DNA from: Caulobacteraceae bacterium
Lineage (GTDB): Bacteria > Pseudomonadota > Alphaproteobacteria > Caulobacterales > Caulobacteraceae
Direction of reading: 5' to 3'
DNA length: 5,267 nucleotides
NCBI GenBank assembly: GCA_013815405.1
Contig: JACDGF010000181.1
Location: 1-5,267 of the forward strand
This document shows, piece after piece, positions 1-5,168 of this stretch (the stretch's first letter is position 1; every line of letters begins with the position of its first letter). A program made the translations under genes and the position numbers. The notes under the pieces are model-generated. The model saw only the letters and a list, made by a program, of their open reading frames with translations. It searched no databases and was not told where the DNA came from.

Positions 1-2
1 CC

Positions 3-413
3 CGGGCGGCTAGCGGCATGACCGTGGGCGCCCACGGCTCGACCTATGGCGGCAACCCCCTGGCCATGGCCGTGGGCCTGGCGGCGTTCGAGGAGCTGAG
101 CAGGCCGGAAACCCTGGAGCACGTGCGCGATATCGCCGGCTATTTCACCCAGGGGCTGAAGGGCCTCCAGGACCGGTATCCGGACGTCATCGCGGAGGTG
201 CGCGGCAAGGGCCTGCTGATCGGACTGAAGCTGGTTCCCAACAACCGCGCCTTCATGGCCCTGGCGCGCGAGGAGCGCCTGCTGATGGCCGGCGGGGGCG
301 ACAATTGCGTGCGCCTGCTGCCCCCCCTGGTAATCACCCAGGAGGAGGCGCGCGAGGCGATCGACCGCTTGGAGCGCGCCTGCGCGCGGGTTCGCCGGGA
401 CGCGGCGGCGTGA
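3..413 (+). CDS. argD: Acetylornithine aminotransferase, C-terminal part (5' end outside window)
   Basis: This PLP-dependent class-III aminotransferase converts N-acetylglutamate semialdehyde and glutamate to N-acetylornithine and 2-oxoglutarate in cytoplasmic arginine synthesis; the family often also serves the succinyl-diaminopimelate step of lysine synthesis. The frame is open from base 3, so the ATG at 18 is internal and about 136 C-terminal residues are visible. The motif HGSTYGGNPLA near the left edge is typical of ArgD just after the PLP-lysine region, and the lysine itself lies upstream of the window. Near the end, GKGLLIGLKL and DNCVRLLPPLVIT are the conserved small-domain motifs. 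The C-terminus looks complete. The TGA stop at 411-413 overlaps the GTG start of hslO by three bases, which implies translational coupling. Related class-III aminotransferases are possible, but these motifs favour ArgD. Confidence 0.92.
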   Translation, partial: RAASGMTVGAHGSTYGGNPLAMAVGLAAFEELSRPETLEHVRDIAGYFTQGLKGLQDRYPDVIAEVRGKGLLIGLKLVPNNRAFMALAREERLLMAGGGDNCVRLLPPLVITQEEAREAIDRLERACARVRRDAAA

Positions 414-1306
414 GCGGGTTTCCCACCGACGATTTCGTCGCCCCGTTCCAGATCGAGAACCAGCCGGTGCGCGGGCGGATCGTGCGGCTGGGCGCGGCCG
501 CGGACGAGGTGCTGACCCGCCACGACTATCCCCCCGCCGTGGCCGATCTCCTGGGTGAGGCCTGCGCCCTGGCGGCGCTGGTCGGCGCCAGCCTCAAGTT
601 CGAGGGCCGGCTGATCGTCCAGGCCCAGGGGGACGGGCCGGTGGCCTATGTGGTGGCCGACTACGACACCACCGGGGCCCTGCGCGGCTATTGCCGGTTC
701 GACGCGGCGCGGGTGGCCGAGCTTTCCGCCGGGGCCGCCCGGCCGGGGGCGGGCGCCCTGCTGGGCGCCGGGACCTTCGTGATGACCATCGACCAGGGGC
801 CCGATACCGAGCGCTACCAAGGGGTGACGCCGATCGAAGGGGAAACCCTGGCGCTCTGCGCGGAGACCTATTTCGCGAGGTCCGAACAGACGCCGACCCG
901 GGTGCGGCTGGCGGTGGGGCGGGCGGACGACGGCGCGGGGCCGCGCTGGCGCGCCGGGGGCCTGATCCTCCAGAACATCGCCGAGGACGAGGCGCGCGGC
1001 GCCACCGCCGAGGCCTGGATACGGGCCCAGGCCCTGTTCGGGACCGTCAGCGAGGACGAGCTGATCGACCCCATGGTCTCGGCCCAGACCCTGCTCTGGC
1101 GGCTGTTCCACGAGGACGGCGTGCGCCTGTTCGAGGCCAAGCCCCTCACCGGCTTCTGCCGCTGTTCGCGGGGGCGCATCGCCGCCATGCTGCGCGCGTT
1201 CGGCCCCGAAGAACGCGCGGCGATGGTGGAAGCCGACGGCCGGATCAAGGTGACCTGCGAATACTGCGCGCGCGTCTATGAACTGGCCCCGGAGGCGGTG
1301 GGGTAG
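410..1306 (+). CDS. hslO: Hsp33 redox-regulated molecular chaperone
   Basis: This cytoplasmic holdase is inactive when reduced and zinc-bound. In the known family, oxidation of its cysteines and partial unfolding switch it on to protect proteins during oxidative or bleach stress. The product is 298 residues, a normal length. The C-terminal redox switch is complete: Cys250 and Cys252 (CRC) and Cys283 and Cys286 (CEYC) form the zinc tetrad. The N-terminal part holds the usual features of the substrate-binding domain, including a start in the style of DDFVAPFQIE and the stretch YQGVTPIEG. I chose the GTG at 410 because it gives the normal Hsp33 N-terminus and overlaps the argD stop as GTGA; the open frame continues further upstream, but only as antisense or overlapping sequence inside argD. 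There is no strong Shine-Dalgarno sequence, consistent with coupled translation. Transcription probably ends in the repeat that follows. Confidence 0.95.
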   Translation: MSGFPTDDFVAPFQIENQPVRGRIVRLGAAADEVLTRHDYPPAVADLLGEACALAALVGASLKFEGRLIVQAQGDGPVAYVVADYDTTGALRGYCRFDAARVAELSAGAARPGAGALLGAGTFVMTIDQGPDTERYQGVTPIEGETLALCAETYFARSEQTPTRVRLAVGRADDGAGPRWRAGGLILQNIAEDEARGATAEAWIRAQALFGTVSEDELIDPMVSAQTLLWRLFHEDGVRLFEAKPLTGFCRCSRGRIAAMLRAFGPEERAAMVEADGRIKVTCEYCARVYELAPEAVG

Positions 1307-1323
1307 CGCGGTGCGTCGATGCG

Positions 1324-1463
1324 GCCTTGCGCCCCCTCCGTCACGGCGCGAGCGGGCGCCGCGCCACCTCCCCCGCTTCGCGGGTGAGGATTGAGAAAAA
1401 ATAAATCCTCCCCTGCCCTCTTGCGGGGGAGGGGACCACGAAGTGGTGGAGGGGGCGCAAGGC
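1324..1463. repeat. Structured intergenic repeat, copy 1 (between convergent hslO and apaG)
   Basis: This G/C-rich element fills most of the 184-bp gap between two convergent genes. A perfect 16-bp inverted repeat bounds it (1324-1339 with 1448-1463). Inside are four smaller foldbacks: A, 1367-1376 with 1380-1389 (one mismatch, loop TTC); B, GAGGATT at 1386-1392 with AATCCTC at 1404-1410 (11-nt A-rich loop); C, 1407-1416 with 1423-1432 (one G-T wobble); D, ACCAC/GTGGT at 1435-1447 with loop GAA. Hairpin B shares bases with both A and C, so B cannot form together with them. A second copy lies at 4177-4331: bases 1356-1392 and 1431-1459 are identical to 4225-4261 and 4303-4331. It may act as a bidirectional terminator or belong to a dispersed repeat family; neither is proven by the sequence. 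Confidence 0.85.
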
Positions 1464-1490
1464 GGCGGGCGAAACGCTTCCCGCAGTCCC

Positions 1491-1904
1491 TCAATTCATC
1501 CGCCGCGTGGCCTCGGGCAGGTGCAGGGAGAATTCCGGGATCCGGGCGTCGAAGGTTTCGCCGGCGGCGGCGGCCATCTGGTAGCTGCCGCGCATGGCGC
1601 CCGACGGCGTGGCGAGCGGGCAGCCGGAGGTGTAGCGGAAGGCCTCGCCGGGGGCCAGGGTCGGCTGTTCGCCGACCACGCCGGCGCCCTTGACCTCCTC
1701 GACGCGGTTGAAGGCGTCGGTGATCAGCCAGTGGCGCGAGATCAGCCGCACGGTCTCCTCGCCGTGGTTCTCGATCTCCACCGCATAGGCCCAGAAGAAG
1801 CGGGAGCGCTCCGGATCCGACTGGTCCGGGAGGAAGGCGGGCGAGACCCGCACCACGATCCCGCGCGTCGTCGCCTCGTAGATCGGCGGCGAATCGACGG
1901 CCAT
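1491..1904 (-). CDS. apaG: ApaG family protein (DUF525)
   Basis: This small cytoplasmic protein has a fibronectin-III-like beta-sandwich fold. Bacterial ApaG is widespread and its biochemical role is unsettled; the E. coli gene was named for linkage to apaH (diadenosine tetraphosphate hydrolase), which is not seen here. The product is 137 residues, slightly longer than the usual 125-130. The family signature is clear in the middle and C-terminal half: SRHWLITDAF, then GAGVVGEQPTLAPGE, then YTSGCPLATPSGAMRGSYQM. The ATG at 1904 overlaps the TGA stop of metZ by one base (TGATG). A TTG one codon earlier is also open, but the ATG is the better start. The gene is the distal member of a metZ-apaG operon, and the coupling makes a separate promoter unlikely. 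Confidence 0.93.
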   Translation of the reverse strand: MAVDSPPIYEATTRGIVVRVSPAFLPDQSDPERSRFFWAYAVEIENHGEETVRLISRHWLITDAFNRVEEVKGAGVVGEQPTLAPGEAFRYTSGCPLATPSGAMRGSYQMAAAAGETFDARIPEFSLHLPEATRRMN

Positions 1905-3088
1905 CAACAGGCGTCCAGGGCGCGCTCGATGTCGCGGGCGAGGTCGGCCTCGCTTTCCAGCCCGACCGACAGGCGCACCCAGCCCTGGGTGAGGCCGATC
2001 TCCAGGCGCTCCTCCTCGGTGACGGCGCGGTGGGTGGTGGTGGAGGGGTGGGTGGCCATGGACTTGGCGTCGCCCAGATTGTTGGCGATGTCCAGCACCT
2101 CGAGGGCGCCCAGGAAGCGGAACGCCGCGGCGCGCGAGCCCAGGTCGAAGGCGAGCAGGGTGCCGCCGCCGGTCATCTGGCGCGCGGCGATGGCGGCCTG
2201 GGGATGGTCGGGGCGGCCCGGATAGCGGCAGTCCTTCACCCTCGGGTGGGCGGCGATGCGATCGGCGAGGAGAGCCGCCGTGACGCTCTGGCGGCGGACG
2301 CGAAGGTCCAGGGTCTCCAGCCCCTTGAGCAGCACCCAGGCGTTGAACGGCGACATCGCCGGGCCGGTGTGGCGGATGAGGTCGCGATAGGCCTCCTCCA
2401 GCAGGGCGGCGTCGCCCAGCACCGCTCCGCCCAGCACCCGGCCCTGGCCGTCGATGTGCTTGGTGGCCGAATAGACCACCACGTCCGCGCCCAAGGTCAG
2501 CGGCGACTGGAAGATCGGAGTGGCGAAGACGTTGTCCACCACCACCTTGGCGCCGATCTCCCGGGCGATCTGGCAGATGGCGGCGATGTCGCAGATCTCC
2601 AGCAGGGGATTGGCCGGGCTCTCCAGAAAGAAGACCTTGGTGTCGGGGCGAACCGCCGCCCGCCAGGCCGCGAGGTCCGGCGCGTCGACCAGGGTCGCCT
2701 CGATCCCGAACCTGGGCGCCCAGTTGTTGAGGATCCAGCGGCAGGAGCCGAACACGGCCTTGCCCGAAACCACATGGTCGCCGGCGCGCAGCAGGCCGCA
2801 GAGGGCCAGATGCACCGCCGCCATGCCCGAGGCGGTCGCACGGCAGAGCTCCGCGCCCTCGGCCAGGGCGAGGCGGTCCTCGAACATCTTGACCGTGGGA
2901 TTGCCGTAGCGGGAATAGACATAGCCGGGCTCGTCCCCGGCGAACCGGGCGTCGGCGGCCTCGGCGCTGTCATAGACGAAGCTCTGGGTGAGATAGAGCG
3001 CCTCGGCCGTCTCCCCGTGAGGCGAACGCGCCAGGCCGCCCCGCACCAGGCGGGTGGCGAGGCCCCAGTCTCGCGGATCTTCGGCCAT
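1904..3088 (-). CDS. metZ: O-succinylhomoserine sulfhydrylase
   Basis: This PLP enzyme of the Cys/Met-metabolism family (with MetB, MetC and MetY) makes homocysteine from O-succinylhomoserine and sulfide, so methionine synthesis bypasses cystathionine. The product is 394 residues, the usual length. Visible motifs in order are YSRYGNP at 58-64 (the Tyr and Arg of YSR contact PLP phosphate in relatives), ATASGMAA at 84-91, the PLP-ring aspartate Asp185 in VVVDNVFATP, and the Schiff-base lysine Lys210 in SATKHIDGQGRVLGG. The HIDGQGR continuation and the ending GLTQGWVRLSVGLE favour MetZ over MetB or MetC. The specificity for succinyl rather than acetyl ester is inferred from this resemblance. 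The ATG at 3088 has GGAGA five bases upstream. The gene is divergent from dcd and leads the operon with apaG. I found no SAM riboswitch in the short leader. Confidence 0.93.
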   Translation of the reverse strand: MAEDPRDWGLATRLVRGGLARSPHGETAEALYLTQSFVYDSAEAADARFAGDEPGYVYSRYGNPTVKMFEDRLALAEGAELCRATASGMAAVHLALCGLLRAGDHVVSGKAVFGSCRWILNNWAPRFGIEATLVDAPDLAAWRAAVRPDTKVFFLESPANPLLEICDIAAICQIAREIGAKVVVDNVFATPIFQSPLTLGADVVVYSATKHIDGQGRVLGGAVLGDAALLEEAYRDLIRHTGPAMSPFNAWVLLKGLETLDLRVRRQSVTAALLADRIAAHPRVKDCRYPGRPDHPQAAIAARQMTGGGTLLAFDLGSRAAAFRFLGALEVLDIANNLGDAKSMATHPSTTTHRAVTEEERLEIGLTQGWVRLSVGLESEADLARDIERALDAC

Positions 3089-3156
3089 GGCGGTCTCCGG
3101 CTCTGCCGTTCCCTTCTCTCTTGCCAGACTCGCGCGCCACGCCCAAGCAACCGGTC
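3089..3156. promoter_or_regulatory. Divergent metZ / dcd intergenic region
   Basis: These 68 bp must carry, or partly carry, the promoters for both divergent genes unless those extend into coding sequence. On the minus strand a clear Shine-Dalgarno GGAGA (3098-3094) lies five bases before the metZ ATG. No convincing Shine-Dalgarno sequence precedes the dcd ATG at 3157, where the upstream sequence is CAAGCAACCGGTC. I cannot assign -35/-10 boxes with confidence on either strand, and no SAM-II-like pseudoknot core is recognisable. Confidence 0.5.
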
Positions 3157-4167
3157 ATGAACGGCGCCCCCGGCATACTGCCCTGCCAGTCGATCGAGGC
3201 CTTGATCGCCGACGGCGCGATCGGGGCCGAAGGCGGGGTGGAGCCGGGGCAGGTCCAGCCGGCCAGCCTCGATCTTCGCCTGGGGAACCGCGCCTGGCGG
3301 GTGCGCGCGTCCTTCCTGCCCAAGGTGGGCGGCACGGTGGCCGCGCGGATCCGCGACGTGGCCATGCACGAGCTCGACCTGACCCGCGGCGCGGTGCTGG
3401 AACGCGGCTGCGTCTATATCGCGGAGCTCCGCGAGCGGTTGGCCCTTCCCTCGGGCGTATCGGCGCGGGCCAATCCCAAGAGCTCCACCGGCCGCCTGGA
3501 CGTGTTCGTGCGCCTGCTGACCGACGGCCAGCCGGTGTTCGACGACGTCGCGGCGGGCTACGCCGGCCCGATGTTCCTGGAGATCGCGCCCCAGACCTTC
3601 TCGATCCTGGCGCGGGCGGGGGCGGAGCTCAACCAGCTGCGCCTCAAGCGCGGCGCGCCGGGCGCCCTTTGCGCGGAGGCCATCGGCGTCGATCTCGGCG
3701 ACGGCCTCGCCGGCTTCCGCGCCCGCCGCCACGCCGGGGTCATCGACCTTGATCTGGAGGCGGGCCACGACCCGCGCGACTTCTGGGAGCCGGTGGAGGC
3801 GCGCCGGGGCGAGCTGCTCCTCGATCCGGGCGAATTCTATATCCTCGCCTCCAAGCAGCCGATCGAGATCCCGGTTTTCCAGGCGGCCGAGATGATCCCG
3901 ATCGACCCGGCGGTCGGGGAATTCCGCGTCCACTACGCCGGCTTCTTCGATCCGGGGTTCGGGACCGCCGAGGCCGGCGGCGAGGGCTCGCGCGCGGTGC
4001 TGGAGGTCCGCAGCCACGAAACCCCCTTCCTCCTGGAGGACGGCCAGAGCGTCGCCAAGCTGGTGTTCGAGGCCCTCGCCGAGCGCCCGACCCGGCTCTA
4101 CGGCGCCAGCGGCTCCCACTATCAGCGTCAGGGCCTGCGGCTATCGAAGCATTTCAAGGCGTGGTGA
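3157..4167 (+). CDS. dcd: Two-domain 2'-deoxycytidine 5'-triphosphate deaminase
   Basis: The likely reaction is dCTP to dUTP plus ammonia, feeding dUTPase and dTMP synthesis in the cytoplasm. The product is 336 residues, nearly twice the roughly 190 of E. coli Dcd, and matches the long alphaproteobacterial family, which appears to be an internal duplication of the dUTPase-like fold. Half 1 has QPASLDLRLG (34-43), like the N-terminal Dcd motif; KSSTGR (108-113), which parallels RSSLAR of E. coli Dcd; and Glu142 in FLEI, a candidate for the catalytic glutamate. Half 2 has HYAGFFDPGFG (259-269), Glu283 in VLEV, and a Dcd-like end (GSHYQRQGLRLSKHF). The ATG at 3157 gives the expected N-terminus; an in-frame TTG at 3121 is less likely. 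It has no evident Shine-Dalgarno sequence. Whether it also has dUTPase activity cannot be told from the sequence. Confidence 0.9.
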   Translation: MNGAPGILPCQSIEALIADGAIGAEGGVEPGQVQPASLDLRLGNRAWRVRASFLPKVGGTVAARIRDVAMHELDLTRGAVLERGCVYIAELRERLALPSGVSARANPKSSTGRLDVFVRLLTDGQPVFDDVAAGYAGPMFLEIAPQTFSILARAGAELNQLRLKRGAPGALCAEAIGVDLGDGLAGFRARRHAGVIDLDLEAGHDPRDFWEPVEARRGELLLDPGEFYILASKQPIEIPVFQAAEMIPIDPAVGEFRVHYAGFFDPGFGTAEAGGEGSRAVLEVRSHETPFLLEDGQSVAKLVFEALAERPTRLYGASGSHYQRQGLRLSKHFKAW

Positions 4168-4176
4168 GGGGGCGCC

Positions 4177-4331
4177 GCCTTGCGGCCCCTCCGTCCCCCC
4201 GATCAGGTCGAGGGGCGCGAGAGAGCGCCGCGCCACCTCCCCCGCTTCGCGGGTGAGGATTAAGGAAGAACCAATCCTCCCCTGCGTTGGCTTGCGGGGG
4301 AGGGGGACCACGAAGTGGTGGAGGGGGCGCA
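4177..4331. repeat. Structured intergenic repeat, copy 2 (between convergent dcd and HD gene)
   Basis: This is the second copy of the element at 1324-1463, in the same orientation and again between convergent genes, starting nine bases after the dcd stop. Bases 4225-4261 are identical to 1356-1392, and 4303-4331 to 1431-1459. The left arm (4177-4195) matches 1324-1342 at 18 of 19 positions. The same hairpins are present: GAGGATT/AATCCTC around an 11-nt loop (4262-4272), 4276-4285 with 4294-4303, and ACCAC/GTGGT at 4307-4319. The loops differ from copy 1, and the segment between the left arm and the shared core is longer here. The outer stem is weaker because the right flank after 4331 diverges. 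Confidence 0.85.
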
Positions 4332-4345
4332 CAACGCCCCGCCGC

Positions 4346-4936
4346 TTACGCCGCCTCGCGCCGATAGATCGAACGCTTCGGCGTCGCCACGACCCGGCGC
4401 AGCATCGGCTCGAAGGCTTCCAGGGGCAGGGTGTCGTAGTCGGGATCGAAGCTGTTCTGGTCGTAGAGATGGCAGAACCGGGCGGCGTATTCGAAGTGGG
4501 GATGGCCGCGATACTGTTCGCGCATGTCGCGGTCGAGGCCGATGTGGTGGAAGAAATAATAGCCCTGGAAGACGCCGTGCTTGTCCATCATCCAATAGTT
4601 GGCCTCGGAGATATAGGGCTTCATGATCATCGCCCCGATCTCGGCGTGGTTGGCCGGGCCCATCAGGTCGCCGATGTCGTGCATCAGGGCGCAGGCCACA
4701 TATTCCTCGTCGCGCCCGTCGCGATGCGCCCGGGTGGCGGTCTGCAGGGAATGCTCGAGGCGGGTGACGGCGAAACCGCCGACATCCTCGTCCAATTCCT
4801 TCAAGGCGCCGATCAGGCGATCGGCGTGGGCGCGGTTGAACGGGGCGGCGGCCGCCCCGATGGCCATCCAGTCCTGGAGCGTGCCTTCGGTCATGGCGCG
4901 GAAGGTCGCCTTCGCCATCATCTCGCCGTCGGCCAT
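4346..4936 (-). CDS. HD-domain protein with PhnZ/MIOX-like metal ligand set
   Basis: This is a predicted soluble HD-superfamily metalloprotein of 196 residues whose substrate is unknown. Candidate ligands in order are His62 (LEHSLQTA), His86-Asp87 (MHDIGD), His97 (NHAEIG), His120 (DKHGVFQGYY) and Asp159 (LYDQNSFDPDYD). This H...HD...H...H...D pattern is that of diiron HD proteins such as the phosphonate oxygenase PhnZ and myo-inositol oxygenase, and the His62-His86 spacing of 24 equals that in PhnZ as I recall it. The Tyr and Glu that bind substrate in PhnZ appear to be replaced by Val and Phe. Such proteins are commonly annotated as predicted HD phosphohydrolases, so either oxygenase or hydrolase is possible. 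The ATG at 4936 is chosen because AAGGAGA lies seven bases upstream; an earlier ATG at 4984 would add 16 residues without an evident ribosome site. The gene stands alone, with no phosphonate or inositol genes nearby. Confidence 0.8.
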   Translation of the reverse strand: MADGEMMAKATFRAMTEGTLQDWMAIGAAAAPFNRAHADRLIGALKELDEDVGGFAVTRLEHSLQTATRAHRDGRDEEYVACALMHDIGDLMGPANHAEIGAMIMKPYISEANYWMMDKHGVFQGYYFFHHIGLDRDMREQYRGHPHFEYAARFCHLYDQNSFDPDYDTLPLEAFEPMLRRVVATPKRSIYRREAA

Positions 4937-4943
4937 GCCCGTT

Positions 4944-4950
4944 TCTCCTT
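4944..4950 (-). promoter_or_regulatory. Strong ribosome binding site deciding the HD gene start
   Basis: On the minus strand AAGGAGA sits seven bases before the ATG at 4936. It is the best Shine-Dalgarno sequence on this side of the window and is the reason for preferring the 196-residue product over one starting at 4984. Confidence 0.8.
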
Positions 4951-5007
4951 TGAACAATCCGCGCGCGACCCATGGTGCGGCCATCCCGCCCCGAGGTCAA
5001 CGCGCGC

Positions 5008-5035
5008 TTGCCGGGAGGTCGCGCTTCGCTATGCT
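5008..5035 (+). promoter_or_regulatory. Probable promoter of tRNA-Gly
   Basis: TTGCCGG (5008-5014) and GCTATGCT (5028-5035) are separated by 13 bases. This resembles the Caulobacter housekeeping promoter consensus (TTGACGS, 10-14 bases, GCTANAWC), with mismatches in the second half of the -10 box. Read as an E. coli type promoter, it is TTGCCG, 16 bases, TATGCT. Initiation about seven bases downstream would leave only a short 5' leader before the tRNA at 5048. The position supports the call; the match itself is moderate. Confidence 0.5.
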
Positions 5036-5047
5036 CCCCGGCTGATC

Positions 5048-5122
5048 GCGGGCGTAGTTCAGAGGCAGAACGTCAGCTTCCCAAGCTGAATGTCGCGGGT
5101 TCGATTCCCGCCGCCCGCTCCA
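5048..5122 (+). tRNA. tRNA-Gly, anticodon CCC
   Basis: The full cloverleaf can be drawn. The 7-bp acceptor stem is GCGGGCG (5048-5054) with CGCCCGC (5112-5118). The D stem is GTTC/GAAC. The anticodon stem is TCAGC/GCTGA with loop TTCCCAA, giving anticodon CCC at 5080-5082. The variable loop is 5 nt, and the T arm is GCGGG-TTCGATT-CCCGC (5095-5111). The discriminator base is T5119, and the 3' CCA (5120-5122) is encoded in the DNA. It decodes the glycine codon GGG. Confidence 0.97.
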
Positions 5123-5129
5123 TCCGCGG

Positions 5130-5152
5130 CCCCCGGCCGGGGGAGAGCTTTT
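5130..5152 (+). terminator. Possible weak terminator or processing hairpin after tRNA-Gly
   Basis: A perfect 14-base palindrome (5130-5143, five C, GGCC, five G) can fold into a 5-bp stem with a 4-nt loop. AGAGC and only four T residues (5149-5152) follow. The short, separated T-run makes it a poor intrinsic terminator. It could instead allow readthrough into the downstream gene, whose ribosome site begins four bases later. Confidence 0.35.
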
Positions 5153-5168
5153 CCAGAGGAGACTTGTC

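Noticed and set aside
140..1111. Long minus-strand open frame opposite argD and hslO
   Set aside because: The composition is Pro/Gly/Arg-rich, typical of the antisense of GC-rich genes. The + strand carries two clearly recognisable proteins here.
1391..1693. Plus-strand open frames beginning in repeat copy 1 (also from 1443)
   Set aside because: They start inside the repeat and then run antisense to apaG. The sequence is Arg/Gly-rich, with no plausible ribosome site and no family match.
3089..3156. SAM-II riboswitch upstream of metZ, as in some alphaproteobacteria
   Set aside because: I looked on the minus strand for the conserved core (GCTTGC, CGTAAAC and an A-rich 3' pseudoknot partner). 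Apart from a chance GCTTG there is nothing, and the A-rich part is absent. A covariance search (Infernal with RF00521) would settle it.
2030..3160. 376-codon plus-strand open frame opposite metZ
   Set aside because: Gly/Ala/Arg/His-rich shadow of metZ on the other strand, with no domain recognisable.
2497..4119. 540-codon minus-strand open frame across dcd and the start of metZ
   Set aside because: It is antisense to dcd and out of frame within metZ, with low-complexity Arg/Ala/Pro sequence and no family resemblance. Both overlapped genes have clear catalytic motifs.
1324..4331. Insertion sequence or composite transposon bounded by the two repeats
   Set aside because: The repeats are in direct orientation, have no transposase between them and no target-site duplication that I can see. 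They enclose an ordinary housekeeping cluster (apaG, metZ, dcd).
4937..4984. N-terminal extension of the HD protein to the ATG at 4984
   Set aside because: It would add 16 residues across the strong AAGGAGA ribosome site, which fits the ATG at 4936 much better.
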